From: Luzula sylvatica
Taxonomy: Eukaryota; Streptophyta; Magnoliopsida; Poales; Juncaceae
Assembly: GCA_946800325.1 (NCBI GenBank)
Contig: CAMPEJ010000005.1
Coordinates: 806,001 to 870,000 of the forward strand
DNA length: 64,000 nt
Direction of reading: 5' to 3'
Under the pieces are notes generated by a model that was not told the origin of the DNA, searched no databases, and saw nothing but the letters and a program-made list of their open reading frames with translations. Shown here piece by piece: positions 26,201 through 39,552 of the stretch. Every line of letters begins with the position of its first letter. Positions within the stretch are counted from its first letter, which is position 1. A program made the position numbers and the translations under genes.

Positions 26201-27776
26201 GCTTTGGGGAGTTCAAATAACTTATTTTGAGATTATTTGAATCGTATCTTTTACCACATAACATTTCACCAAAATTTACAAACACTAAGAAAGTTTGTTT
26301 TTCGATTCAAAACAATCTGTTTATGCTTTGGGGAGTTCAAATAACGTATTTTGAGATCATTTGAATCGTATCTTTTACCACGTAACATTTCACCAAAATT
26401 TACAAACACTGAGAAAGTTTGATTTTCGATTCAAAACAATTTGTTTATGCTTTGGGGAGTTCAAATAACATATTTTTAGATCATTCGAATCGTATATTTT
26501 ACCACATATCATTTCACCAAAATTTACAAACACTAAGAAAGTTTGTTTTTCGATTCAAAACAATCTGTTTATGCTTTGGGGAGTTCAAATAACTTATTTT
26601 TAGATCATTCGAATCGTATCTTTTACCACATAACATTTCACCAAAATTTACACACACTAAGAAAGTTTGATTTTCGATTCAAAACAATATGTTTATGCTT
26701 CGGGGAGTTCAAATAACGTATTTTGAGATCATTCGAATCGTATCTTTTACTACATAACATTTCACCAAAATTTACAAACACTAAGAAAGTTTGTTTTTCG
26801 ATTCAAAACAATCTGTTTATGCTTTGGGGAGTTCAAATAACTTATTTTCAGATCATTTGAATCGTATCTTTTACTACATAACATTTCACCAAACTTTACA
26901 AACACTAAGAAAGTTTGTTTTTCGATTCAAAACAATCTGTTTATGCTTTGGGGAGTTCAAATAACGTATTTTGAGATCATTTGAATCGTATCTTTTACCA
27001 CATAACATTTCACCAAAATTTACAAACACTAAGAAAGTTTGTTTTTCGATTCAAAACAATCTGTTTATGCTTTGGGGAGTTCAAATAACGTATTTTGAGA
27101 TCATTTGAATCGTATCTTTTACCACATAACATTTCACCAAAATTTACAAACACTAAGAAAGTTTGTTTTTCGATTCAAAACAATCTGTTTATGCTTTGGG
27201 GAGTTCAAATAACGTATTTTGAGATTATTTGAATCGTATCTTTTACCACATAACATTTCACCAAAATTTACAAACACTAAGAAAGTTTGTTTTTCGATTC
27301 AAAACAATCTGTTTATGCTTTGGGGAGTTCAAATAACGTATTTTGAGATCATTGGAATCGTATCTTTTACTACATAACATTTCACCAAAATTTACAAACA
27401 CTAAGAAATTTTGTTTTTCGATTCAAAACAATCTGTTTATGCTTTGGGGAGTTCAAATAACTTATTTTGAGATTATTTGAATCGTATCTTTTACCACATA
27501 ACATTTCACAAAAATTTACAAACACTAAGAAAGTTTGTTTTTCGATTCAAAACAATCTGTTTATGCTTTGGGGAGTTCAAATAACGTATTTTGAGATCAT
27601 TTGAATCGTATCTTTTTCCAGATAATTTTTCACCAAAATTTACAAACACTAAGAAAGTTTGTTTTTCGATTCAAAACAATCTGTTTATGCTTTGGGGAGT
27701 TCAAATAACATATTTTTAGATCATTCGAATCGTATCTTTTACCACATAACATTTCACCAAAATTTACACACACTAA
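23291..27776. repeat. Shortened third cycle and start of a fourth cycle of the super-repeat
   Basis: Colinear with 7543-12028 at a constant offset of 15,748 bp (127 monomers). It includes TACAAC near 23401, a GAAAGTTTTA monomer (23561), HORs at 23685-25668 and 25669-27280, and lead-block monomers 1-5 at 27157-27776 (GAAATTTTG at 27405). It carries the copy-2 private changes TTCAGATAAC (23735) and CTGTTTTTG (25579), so it derives from the copy-2 lineage. Relative to a full cycle, 57 monomers (7068 bp) are missing. A private change is AATATGTTTATG near 26689. Confidence 0.88.
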
Positions 27777-27900
27777 GAAAGTTTGTTTTTCAATTCAAAA
27801 CAATCTGTTTATGCTTTGGGGAGTTCAAATAACTTATTTTGAGATCATTCGAATCGTATCTTTTACCACATAACATTTCACCAAAATTTACAAACACTAA
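27777..27900. repeat. m1-type monomer after a seven-monomer skip
   Basis: Instead of lead-block monomer 6, the array continues with an m1-type monomer (T58, CATTCG) that corresponds to position 1489. The skip equals 868 bp, seven monomers. It also has CAATTC in place of CGATTC near 27792, removing the otherwise very stable CpG at 15-16. Confidence 0.8.
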
Positions 27901-29388
27901 GAAAGTTTGTTTTTGGATTCAAAACAATCTGTTTATGCTTTGGGGAGTTCAAATAACGTATTTTGAGATCATTGGAATCGTATCTTTTACTACATAACAT
28001 TTCACCAAAATTTACAAACACTAAGAAAGTTTGTTTTTCGATTCAAAACAATCTGTTTATGCTTTGGGGAGTTCAAATAACTTATTTTGAGATTATTTGA
28101 ATCGTATCTTTTACCACATAACATTTCACAAAAATTTACAAACACTAAGAAAGTTTGTTTTTCGATTCAAAACAATCTGTTTATGCTTTGGGGAGTTCAA
28201 ATAACTTATTTTGAGATCATTTGAATCGTATCTTTTACCACATAACATTTCACCAAACTTTACAAACACTAAGAAAGTTTGTTTTTCGATTCAAAACAAT
28301 CTGTTTATGCTTTGGGGAGTTCAAATAACTTATTTTGAGATTATTTGAATCGTATCTTTTACCACATAACATTTCACCAAAATTTACAAACACTAAGAAA
28401 GTTTGTTTTTCGATTCAAAACAATCTGTTTATGCTTTGGGGAGTTCAAATAACGTATTTTGAGATCATTTGAATCGTATCTTTTACCACGTAACATTTCA
28501 CCAAAATTTACAAACACTGAGAAAGTTTGATTTTCGATTCAAAACAATTTGTTTATGCTTTGGGGAGTTCAAATAACGTATTTTGAGATCATTTGAATCG
28601 TATCTTTTTCCAGATAATTTTTCACCAAAATTTACAAACACTAAGAAAGTTTGTTTTTCGATTCAAAACAATCTGTTTATGCTTTGGGGAGTTCAAATAA
28701 CGTATTTTGAGATCATTTGAATCGTATCTTTTTCCAGATAATTTTTCACCAAAATTTACAAACACTAAGAAAGTTTGTTTTTCGATTCAAAACAATCTGT
28801 TTATGCTTTGGGGAGTTCAAATAACTTATTTTTAGATCATTCGAATCGTATCTTTTACCACATAACATTTCACCAAAATTTACACACACTAAGAAAGTTT
28901 GATTTTCGATTCAAAACAATCTGTTTATGCTTTGGGGAGTTCAAATAACGTATTTTGAGATCATTCGAATCGTATCTTTTACTACATAACATTTCACCAA
29001 AATTTACAAACACAAAGAAAGTTTGTTTTTCGATTCAAAACAATCTGTTTATGCTTTGGGGAGTTCAAATAACTTATTTTCATATCATTTGAATCGTATC
29101 TTTTACTACATAACATTTCACCAAACTTTACAAACACTAAGAAAGTTTGTTTTTCGATTCAAAACAATCTGTTTATGCTTTGGGGAGTTCAAATAACGTA
29201 TTTTGAGATCATTTGAATCGTATCTTTTACCACATAACATTTCACCAAAATTTACAAACACTAAGAAAGTTTGTTTTTCGATTCAAAACAATCTGTTTAT
29301 GCTTTGGGGAGTTCAAATAACGTATTTTGAGATCATTCGAATCGTATCTTTTACCACATAACATTTCACCAAAATTTACAAACACTAA
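27901..29388. repeat. 12-monomer HOR copy 1 (1488 bp)
   Basis: m2 to m12 of the 16-monomer order followed by a chimeric near-consensus CATTCG monomer at 29265. Markers are TTTTTGGATTC at 27915 and TTTTCATATC near 29081, both repeated 1488 bp later. m13-m16 and m1 have collapsed into one monomer. A private change is CACAAAGAAAG near 29013. Confidence 0.88.
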
Positions 29389-30876
29389 GAAAGTTTGTTT
29401 TTGGATTCAAAACAATCTGTTTATGCTTTGGGGAGTTCAAATAACGTATTTTGAGATCATTGGAATCGTATCTTTTACTACATAACATTTCACCAAAATT
29501 TACAAACACTAAGAAAGTTTGTTTTTCGATTCAAAACAATCTGTTTATGCTTTGGGGAGTTCAAATAACTTATTTTGAGATTATTTGAATCGTATCTTTT
29601 ACCACATAACATTTCACAAAAATTTACAAACACTAAGAAAGTTTGTTTTTCGATTCAAAACAATCTGTTTATGCTTTGGGGAGTTCAAATAACTTATTTT
29701 GAGATCATTTGAATCGTATCTTTTACCACATAACATTTCACCAAACTTTACAAACACTAAGAAAGTTTGTTTTTCGATTCAAAACAATCTGTTTATGCTT
29801 TGGGGAGTTCAAATAACTTATTTTGAGATTATTTGAATCGTATCTTTTACCACATAACATTTCACCAAAATTTACAAACACTAAGAAAGTTTGTTTTTCG
29901 ATTCAAAACAATCTGTTTATGCTTTGGGGAGTTCAAATAACGTATTTTGAGATCATTTGAATCGTATCTTTTACCACGTAACATTTCACCAAAATTTACA
30001 AACACTGAGAAAGTTTGATTTTCGATTCAAAACAATTTGTTTATGCTTTGGGGAGTTCAAATAACGTATTTTGAGATCATTTGAATCGTATCTTTTTCCA
30101 GATAATTTTTCACCAAAATTTACAAACACTAAGAAAGTTTGTTTTTCGATTCAAAACAATCTGTTTATGCTTTGGGGAGTTCAAATAACGTATTTTGAGA
30201 TCATTTGAATCGTATCTTTTTCCAGATAATTTTTCACCAAAATTTACAAACACTAAGAAAGTTTGTTTTTCGATTCAAAACAATCTGTTTATGCTTTGGG
30301 GAGTTCAAATAACTTATTTTTAGATCATTCGAATCGTATCTTTTACCACATAACATTTCACCAAAATTTACACACACTAAGAAAGTTTGATTTTCGATTC
30401 AAAACAATCTGTTTATGCTTTGGGGAGTTCAAATAACGTATTTTGAGATCATTCGAATCGTATCTTTTACTACATAACATTTCACCAAAATTTACAAACA
30501 CTAAGAAAGTTTGTTTTTCGATTCAAAACAATCTGTTTATGCTTTGGGGAGTTCAAATAACTTATTTTCATATCATTTGAATCGTATCTTTTACTACATA
30601 ACATTTCACCAAACTTTACAAACACTAAGAAAGTTTGTTTTTCGATTCAAAACAATCTGTTTATGCTTTGGGGAGTTCAAATAACGTATTTTGAGATCAT
30701 TTGAATCGTATCTTTTACCACATAACATTTCACCAAAATTTACAAACACTAAGAAAGTTTGTTTTTCGATTCAAAACAATCTGTTTATGCTTTGGGGAGT
30801 TCAAATAACGTATTTTGAGATCATTTGAATCGTATCTTTTACTACATAACATTTCACCAAAATTTACAAACACTAA
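29389..30876. repeat. 12-monomer HOR copy 2 (1488 bp)
   Basis: Same order as 27901-29388: TTTTTGGATTC at 29403, CACGTAAC near 29977, TTTTCATATC near 30569. The last monomer (30753) differs, with CATTTG and TACTAC instead of CATTCG, which marks the end of the regular block. Confidence 0.87.
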
Positions 30877-33800
30877 GAAAGTTTGTTTTTCGATTCAAAA
30901 CAATTTGTTTATGCTTTGGGGAGTTCAAATAACGTATTTTGAGATCATTCGAATCGTATCTTTTACCACATAACATTTCACCAAAATTTACAAACACTAA
31001 GAAAGTTTGTTTTTCGATTCAAAACAATCTGTTTATGCTTTGGGGAGTTCAAATAACGTATTTTGAGATCATTCGAATCGTATCTTTTACCACATAACAT
31101 TTCACCAAAATTTACAAACACTAAGAAAGTTTGTTTTTCGATTCAAACCAATCTGTTTATGCTTTGGGGAGTTCAAATAACGTATTTTGAGATCATTCGA
31201 ATCGTATCTTTTACCACATAACATTTCACCAAAATTTACAAACACTGAGAAAGTTTGATTTTCGATTCAAAACAATCTGTTTATGCTTTGGGGAGTTCAA
31301 ATAACGTATTTTGAGATCATTTGAATCGTATCTTTTACCACATAACATTTCACCAAAATTTACAAACACTGAGAAAGTTTGATTTTCGATTCAAAACAAT
31401 CTGTTTATGCTTTGGGGAGTTCAAATAACGTATTTTGAGATCATTTGAATCGTATCTTTTACCACATAACATTTCACCAAAATTTACAAACACTAAGAAA
31501 GTTTGTTTTTCGATTCAAAACAATTTGTTTATGCTTTGGGGAGTTCAAATAACGTATTTTGAGATCATTCGAATCGTATCTTTTACCACATAACATTTCA
31601 CCAAAATTTACAAACGCTAAGAAAGTTTGTTTTTCGATTCAAAACAATCTGTTTATGCTTTGGGGAGTTCAAATAACGTATTTTGAGATCATTCGAATCG
31701 TATCTTTTACGACATAACATTTCACCAAAATTTACAAACGCTGAGAAAGTTTGTTTTTCGATTCAAAACAATCTGTTTATGCTTTGGGGAGTTCAAATAT
31801 CGTATTTTGAGATCATTTGAATCGTATCTTTTACCACATAACATTTCACCAAAATTTACAAACACTGAGAAAGTTTGATTTTCGATTCAAAACAATCTGT
31901 TTATGCTATGGGGAGTTCAAATAACGTATTTTGAGATCATTGGAATCGTATCTTTTACCACATAACATTTCACCAAAATTTACAAACACTGAGAAAGTTT
32001 GATTTTCGATTCAAAACAATCTGTTTATGCTTTGGGGAGTTCAAATAACGTATTTTGAGATCATTCGAATCGTATCTTTTACCACATAACATTTCACCAA
32101 AATTTACAAACACTGAGAAAGTTTGTTTTTCGATTCAAAACAATTTGTTTATGCTTTGGGGAGTTAAACGTATTTTGAGATCATTCGAATCGTATCTTTT
32201 ACCACATAACATTTCACCAAAATTTACAAACACTAAGAAAGTTTGTTTTTCGATTCAAAACAATCTGTTTATGCTTTGGGGAGTTCAAATAACGTATTTT
32301 GAGATCATTCGAATCGTATCTTTTACCACATAACATTTCACCAAAATTTACAAACACTAAGAAAGTTTGTTTTTCGATTCAAAACAATCTGTTTATGCTT
32401 TGGGGAGTTCAAATAACGTATTTTGAGATCATTTGAATCGTATCTTTTACCACATAACATTTCGCAAAAATTTACAAACACTAAGAAAGTTTGTTTTTCG
32501 ATTCAAAACAATCTGTTTTTGCTTTGGGGAGTTCAAATAACTTATTTTGAGATCATTTGAATCGTATCTTTTACCACATAACATTTCACCAAAATTTACA
32601 AACACTAAGAAAGTTTGTTTTTCGATTCAAAACAATTTGTTTATGCTTTGGGGAGTTCAAATAACGTATTTTTAGATCATTCGAATCGTATCTTTTACCA
32701 CATAACATTTCACCAAAATTTACAAACACTAAGAAAGTTTGTTTTTCGATTCAAAACAATCTGTTTATGCTTTGGGGAGTTCAAATAACATATTTGTAGA
32801 TCATTCGAATCGTATCTTTTACCACATAACATTTGACCAAAATTTACAAACACTAAGAAAGTTTGTTTTTCGATTAAAAACAATCTGTTTATGCTTTGGG
32901 GAGTTCAAATAACGTATTTTGAGATCATTTGAATCGTATCTTTTACCACATAACATTTCACCAAAATTTACAAAAACTAAGAAAGTTTGTTTTTCGATTC
33001 AAAACAATTTGTTTATGCTTTGGGGAGTTCAAATAACGTATTTTTAGATCATTCGATTCGTATCTTTTACCACATAACATTTCACCAAAATTTACAAACA
33101 CTAAGAAAGTTTGTTTTTCGATTCAAAACAATCTGTTTATGCTTTGGGGAGTTCAAATAACGTATTTTGAGATCATTTGAATCGTATCTTTTACTACATA
33201 ACATTTCACCAAAATTTACAAACACTAAGAAAGTTTGTTTTTCGATTCAAAACAATCTGTTTATGCTTTGGGGAGTTCAAATAACTTACTTTGAGATCAT
33301 TTGATTCGTATCTTTTACCACATAACATTTCACCAAAATTTACAAACACTAAGAAAGTTTGTTTTTCGATTAAAAACAATCTGTTTATGCTTTGGGGAGT
33401 TCAAATAACTTATTTTGAGATTATTTGAATCGTATCTTTTACCACATAACATTTCACCAAAATTTACAAACACTAAGAAAGTTTGTTTTTCGATTCAAAA
33501 CAATCTGTTTATGCTTTGGGGAGTTCAAATAACGTATTTTGAGATCATTTGAATCGTATCTTTTACCACGTAACATTTCACCAAAATTTACAAACACTGA
33601 GAAAGTTTGTTTTTCGATTCAAAACAATTTGTTTATGCTTTGGGGAGTTCAAATAACGTATTTTGAGATCATTCGAATCGTATCTTTTACCACATAACAT
33701 TTCACCAAAATTTACAAACGCTAAGAAAGTTTGTTTTTCGATTCAAAACAATCTGTTTATGCTTTGGGGAGTTTAAATAACGTATTTTGAGATCATTTGA

Positions 33801-34220
33801 ATCGTATCTTTTACCACATAACATTTCACCAAAATTTACAAACGCTGAGAAAGTTTGTTTTTCGATTCAAAACAATCTGTTTATGCTTTGGGGAGTTCAA
33901 ATAACGTATTTTGAGATCATTTGAATCATATCTTTTACCACATAACATTTCACCAAAATTTACAAACACTGAGAAAGTTTGATTTTCGATTCAAAACAAT
34001 CTGTTTATGCTTTGGGGAGTTCAAATAACGTATTTTGAGATCATTCGAATCGTATCTTTTACTACATAACATTTCACCAAAATTTACAAACACTGAGAAA
34101 GTTTGTTTTTCGATTCAAAACAATTTGTTTATGCTTTGGGGAGTTCAAATAACGTATTTTGAGATCATTCGAATCGTATCTTTTACCACATAACATTTCA
34201 CCAAAATTTACAAACACTAA
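30877..34220. repeat. Irregular block with two diverged 9-monomer modules
   Basis: About 27 monomers without a clean period, richer in private substitutions than region A. From 31621 and from 33725 the order begins like the 9-monomer module (AAACGCT boundaries, then A10/CATTCG, then T29/CATTCG monomers). Markers CATATTTGTAG with CATTTGACC (32733) and ACAAAAACTAAG (near 32973) recur at 45 kb, 12,276 bp (99 monomers) away. Contains the 120-bp monomer at 32117. Confidence 0.78.
32117..32236. repeat. Short monomer, 120 bp
   Basis: GAGTTCAAATAACG is contracted to GAGTTAAACG near 32161-32170, a net loss of 4 bp that also needs one substitution. It is the only length change inside the otherwise invariant 31-56 box. 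Because 120 is a multiple of 3, one frame runs open across two monomers here by chance. Confidence 0.93.
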
Positions 34221-35212
34221 GAAAGTTTGTTTTTCGATTCAAAACAATCTGTTTATGCTTTGGGGAGTTCAAATAACGTATTTTGAGATCATTGGAATCG
34301 TATCTTTTACTACATAACATTTCACCAAAATTTACGAACACTAAGAAAGTTTGTTTTTCGATTCAAAACAATCTGTTTATGCTTTGGGGAGTTCAAATAA
34401 CTTATTTTGAGATTATTTGAATCGTATCTTTTACCACATAACATTTCACAAAAATTTACAAACACTAAGAAAGTTTGTTTTTCGATTCAAAACAATCTGT
34501 TTATGCTTTGGGGAGTTCAAATAACTTATTTTGAGATCATTTGAATCGTATCTTTTACCACATAACATTTCACCAAACTTTACAAACACTAAGAAAGTTT
34601 GTTTTTCGATTCAAAACAATCTGTTTATGCTTTGGGGAGTTGAAATAACTTATTTTGAGATTATTTGAATCGTATCTTTTACCACATAACATTTCACCAA
34701 AATTTACAAACACTAAGAAAGTTTGTTTTTCGATTCAAAACAATCTGTTTATGCTTTGGGGAGTTCAAATAACGTATTTTGAGATCATTTGAATCGTATC
34801 TTTTACCACGTAACATTTCACCAAAATTTACAAACACTGAGAAAGTTTGATTTTCGATTCAAAACAATTTGTTTATGCTTTGGGGAGTTCAAATAACGTA
34901 TTTTGAGATCATTTGAATCGTATCTTTTTCCAGATAATTTTTCACCAAAATTTACAAACACTAAGAAAGTTTGTTTTTCGATTCAAAACAATCTGTTTAT
35001 GCTTTGGGGAGTTCAAATAACGTATTTTGAGATCATTTGAATCGTATCTTTTTCCAGATAATTTTTCACCAAAATTTACAAACACTAAGAAAGTTTGTTT
35101 TTCGATTCAAAACAATCTGTTTATGCTTTGGGGAGTTCAAATAACGTATTTTGAGATTATTTGAATCGTATCTTTTACCACATAACATTTCACCAAAATT
35201 TACACACACTAA
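34221..35212. repeat. Eight-monomer fragment of the 16-monomer HOR
   Basis: m2-m8 in canonical order: CATTGG/TACTAC, T70/CACAAAA, C110, TTGAAATAAC at m5, CACGTAAC near 34809, then two TTTTTCCAG monomers. A monomer at 35089 follows that combines T70 with CACACAC, a combination absent from the canonical HOR. The same eight monomers, including the odd last one, occur at 45381-46372, 11,160 bp (90 monomers) away. Confidence 0.85.
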
Positions 35213-36080
35213 GAAAGTTTGTTTTTCGATTCAAAACAATCTGTTTATGCTTTGGGGAGTTCAAATAACTTATTTTGAGATCATTTGAATCGTATCTTCT
35301 ACCACATAACATTTCACCAAACTTTACAAACACTAAGAAAGTTTGTTTTTCGATTCAAAACAATCTGTTTATGCTTTGGGGAGTTCAAATAACTTATTTT
35401 GAGATTATTTGAATCGTATCTTTTACCACATAACATTTCACCAAAATTTACAAACACTAAGAAAGTTTGTTTTTCGATTCAAAACAATTTGTTTATGCTT
35501 TGGGGAGTTCAAATAACGTATTTTTAGATCATTCGAATCGTATCTTTTACCACATAACATTTCACCAAAATTTACAAACACTAAGAAAGTTTGTTTTTCT
35601 ATTCAAAACAATCTGTTTATGCTTTGGGGAGTTCAAATAACGTATTTTGAGATCATTTGAATCGTATCTTTTACTACATAACATTTCACCAAAATTTACA
35701 AACACTAAGAAAGTTTGTTTTTCGGTTCAAAACAATTTGTTTATGCTTTGGGGAGTTCAAATAACGTATTTTGAGATCATTCGAATCGTATCTTTTACCA
35801 CATAACATTTCACCAAAATTTACAAACACTAAGAAAGTTTGTTTTTCGATTCAAAACAATCTGTTTATGCTTTGGGGAGTTCAAATAACATATTTGTAGA
35901 TCATTCGAATCGTATCTTTTACCACATAACATTTCACCAAAATTTATAAACACTAAGAAAGTTTGTTTTTCGATTCAAAACAATCTGTTTATGCTTTGGG
36001 GAGTTCAAATAACGTATTTTGAGATCATTTGAATCGTATCTTTTACCACATAACATTTCACCAAAATTTACAAACACTGA
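35213..36080. repeat. Irregular monomers between blocks
   Basis: Seven monomers with private changes (TATCTTCTACC near 35297, TTCTATTC near 35600, TTCGGTTC near 35725) and the CATATTTGTAG type (35833-35956) with TTTATAAAC. No period is apparent. Confidence 0.75.
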
Positions 36081-37940
36081 GAAAGTTTGATTTTCGATTC
36101 AAAACAATCTGTTTATGCTTTGGGGAGTTCAAATAACATATTTTTAGATCATTCGAATCGTATCTTTTACCACATAACATTTCACCAAAATTTACACACA
36201 CAAAGAAAGTTTGTTTTTCGATTCAAAACAATCTGTTTATGCTTTGGGGAGTTCAAATAACGTATTTTGAGATCATTTGAATCGTATCTTTTACCACATA
36301 ACATTTCACCAAAATTTATAAACACTGAGAAAGTTTGATTTTCGATTCAAAACAATCTGTTTATGCTTTGGGGAGTTCAAATAACGTATTTTGAGATCAT
36401 TTGAATCGTATCTTTTACTACATAACATTTCACCAAAATTTACAAACACTAAGAAAGTTTGTTTTTCGATTCAAAACAATCTGTTTATGCTTTGGGGAGT
36501 TCAAATAACTTATTTTCAGATCATTTGAATCGTATCTTTTACCACATAACATTTCACCAAAATTTACAAACACTGAGAAAGTTTGATTTTCGATTCAAAA
36601 CAATCTGTTTATGCTTTGGGGAGTTCAAATAACGTATTTTGAGATCATTTGAATCGTATCTTTTACCACATAACATTTCACCAAAATTTACAAACACTGA
36701 GAAAGTTTGATTTTCGATTCAAAACAATCTGTTTATGCTTTGGGGAGTTCAAATAACGTATTTTGAGATCATTTGAATCGTATCTTTTACTACATAACAT
36801 TTCACCAAAATTTACAAACACTAAGAAAGTTTGTTTTTCGATTCAAAACAATCTGTTTATGCTTTGGGGAGTTCAAATAACTTATTTTCAGATCATTTGA
36901 ATCGTATCTTTTACCACATAACATTTCACCAAACTTTACAAACACTAAGAAAGTTTGTTTTTCGATTCAAAACAATCTGTTTATGCTTTGGGGAGTTCAA
37001 ATAACGTATTTTGAGATTATTTGAATCGTATCTTTTACCACATAACATTTCACCAAAATTTACAAACACTAAGAAAGTTTGTTTTTCGATTCAAAACAAT
37101 CTGTTTATGCTTTGGGGAGTTCAAATAACTTATTTTCAGATCATTTGAATCGTATCTTTTACCACATAACATTTCACCAAAATTTACAAACACTGAGAAA
37201 GTTTGATTTTCGATTCAAAACAATCTGTTTATGCTTTGGGGAGTTCAAATAACGTATTTTGAGATCATTTGAATCGTATCTTTTACCACATAACATTTCA
37301 CCAAAATTTACAAACACTGAGAAAGTTTGATTTTCGATTCAAAACAATCTGTTTATGCTTTGGGGAGTTCAAATAACGTATTTTGAGATCATTTGAATCG
37401 TATCTTTTACTACATAACATTTCACCAAAATTTACAAACACTAAGAAAGTTTGTTTTTCGATTCAAAACAATCTGTTTATGCTTTGGGGAGTTCAAATAA
37501 CTTATTTTCAGATCATTTGAATCGTATCTTTTACCACATAACATTTCACCAAAATTTACAAACACTGAGAAAGTTTGATTTTCGATTCAAAACAATCTGT
37601 TTATGCTTTGGGGAGTTCAAATAACGTATTTTGAGATCATTTGAATCGTATCTTTTACTACATAACATTTCACCAAAATTTACAAACACTAAGAAAGTTT
37701 GTTTTTCGATTCAAAACAATCTGTTTATGCTTTGGGGAGTTCAAATAACTTATTTTCAGATCATTTGAATCGTATCTTTTACCACATAACATTTCACCAA
37801 ACTTTACAAACACTAAGAAAGTTTGTTTTTCGATTCAAAACAATCTGTTTATGCTTTGGGGAGTTCAAATAACGTATTTTGAGATTATTTGAATCGTATC
37901 TTTTACTACATAACATTTCACCAAAATTTACAAACACTGA
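36081..37940. repeat. Short-period block, three-monomer motif repeated
   Basis: Fifteen monomers in which a motif of A10/TGAG, A10/TACTAC and TTTTCAG monomers recurs (36577, 37197) with shortened versions (36329, 37569) and T70 monomers between (36949, 37817). The same motif forms the middle of the 13-monomer HOR downstream, so this may be an ancestral or collapsed form of it. Confidence 0.75.
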
Positions 37941-39552
37941 GAAAGTTTGATTTTCGATTCAAAACAATCTGTTTATGCTTTGGGGAGTTCAAATAACATA
38001 TTTTTAGATCATTCGAATCGTATCTTTTACCACATAACATTTCACCAAAATTTACACACACTAAGAAAGTTTGTTTTTCGATTCAAAACAATCTGTTTAT
38101 GCTTTGGGGAGTTCAAATAACTTATTTTGAGATCATTCGAATCGTATCTTTTACCACATAACATTTCACAAAAATTTAGAAACACTAAGAAAGTTTGTTT
38201 TTCGATTCAAAACAATCTGTTGATGCTTTGGGGAGTTCAAATAACGTATTTTGAGATCATTTGAATCGTATCTTTTACCACATAACATTTCACCAAAATT
38301 TACAAACACTGAGAAAGTTTGATTTTCGATTCAAAACAATCTGTTTATGCTTTGGGGAGTTCAAATAACGTATTTTGAGATCATTTGAATCGTATCTTTT
38401 ACTACATAACATTTCACCAAAATTTACAAACACTGAGAAAGTTTGATTTTCGATTCAAAACAATCTGTTTATGCTTTGGGGAGTTCAAATAACATATTTT
38501 TAGATCATTCGAATCGTATCTTTTACCACATAACATTTCACCAAAATTTACACACACTAAGAAAGTTTGTTTTTCGATTCAAAACAATCTGTTTATGCTT
38601 TGGGGAGTTCAAATAACGTATTTTGAGATCATTTGAATCGTATCTTTTACCACATAACATTTCACCAAAATTTACAAACACTGAGAAAGTTTGATTTTCG
38701 ATTCAAAACAATCTGTTTATGCTTTGGGGAGTTCTAATAACGTATTTTGAGATCATTTGAATCGTATCTTTTACTACATAACATTTCACCAAAATTTACA
38801 AACACTAAGAAAGTTTGTTTTTCGATTCAAAACAATCTGTTTATGCTTTGGGGAGTTCAAATAACTTATTTTCAGATCATTTGAATCGTATCTTTTACCA
38901 CATAACATTTCACCAAAATTTACAAACACTGAGAAAGTTTGATTTTCGATTCAAAACAATCTGTTTATGCTTTGGGGAGTTCAAATAACGTATTTTGAGA
39001 TCATTTGAATCGTATCTTTTACCACATAACATTTCACCAAAATTTACAAACACTGAGAAAGTTTGATTTTCGATTCAAAACAATCTGTTTATGCTTTGGG
39101 GAGTTCGAATAACGTATTTTGAGATCATTTGAATCGTATCTTTTACTACATAACATTTCACCAAAATTTACAAACACTAAGAAAGTTTGTTTTTCGATTC
39201 AAAACAATCTGTTTATGCTTTGGGGTGTTCAAATAACTTATTTTCAGATCATTTGAATCGTATGTTTTACCACATAACATTTCACCAAACTTTACAAACA
39301 CTAAGAAAGTTTGTTTTTCGATTCAAAACAATCTGTTTATGCTTTGGGGAGTTCAAATAACGTATTTTGAGATTATTTGAATCGTATCTTTTACCACATA
39401 ACATTTCACCAAAATTTACAAACACTAAGAAAGTTTGTTTTTCGATTCAAAACAATCTGTTTATGCTTTGGGGAGTTCAAATAACGTATTTTGAGATCAT
39501 TTGAATCCTATCTTTTACCACATAACATTTCACCAAAATTTACAAACACTGA
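37941..39552. repeat. 13-monomer HOR copy 1 (1612 bp)
   Basis: Order: CATATTTTTAG/CACACAC; T58 with TTTAGAAAC (38179); near-consensus; A10/TACTAC; CATATTTTTAG/CACACAC; near-consensus; A10 with TTCTAATAAC (38735); TTTTCAG; A10; A10/TACTAC; TTTTCAG with C110; T70; near-consensus with TGAG. Private changes are CTGTTGATG near 38221, TTCGAATAAC near 39107, GGGGTGTTC near 39226 and GAATCCTATC near 39508. Confidence 0.88.

Noticed and set aside
32055..32333. A 92-codon open frame on the + strand
   Set aside because: It is satellite read through two monomers because the 120-bp monomer keeps the frame. The peptide repeats itself, and no similar frame is kept in other copies.
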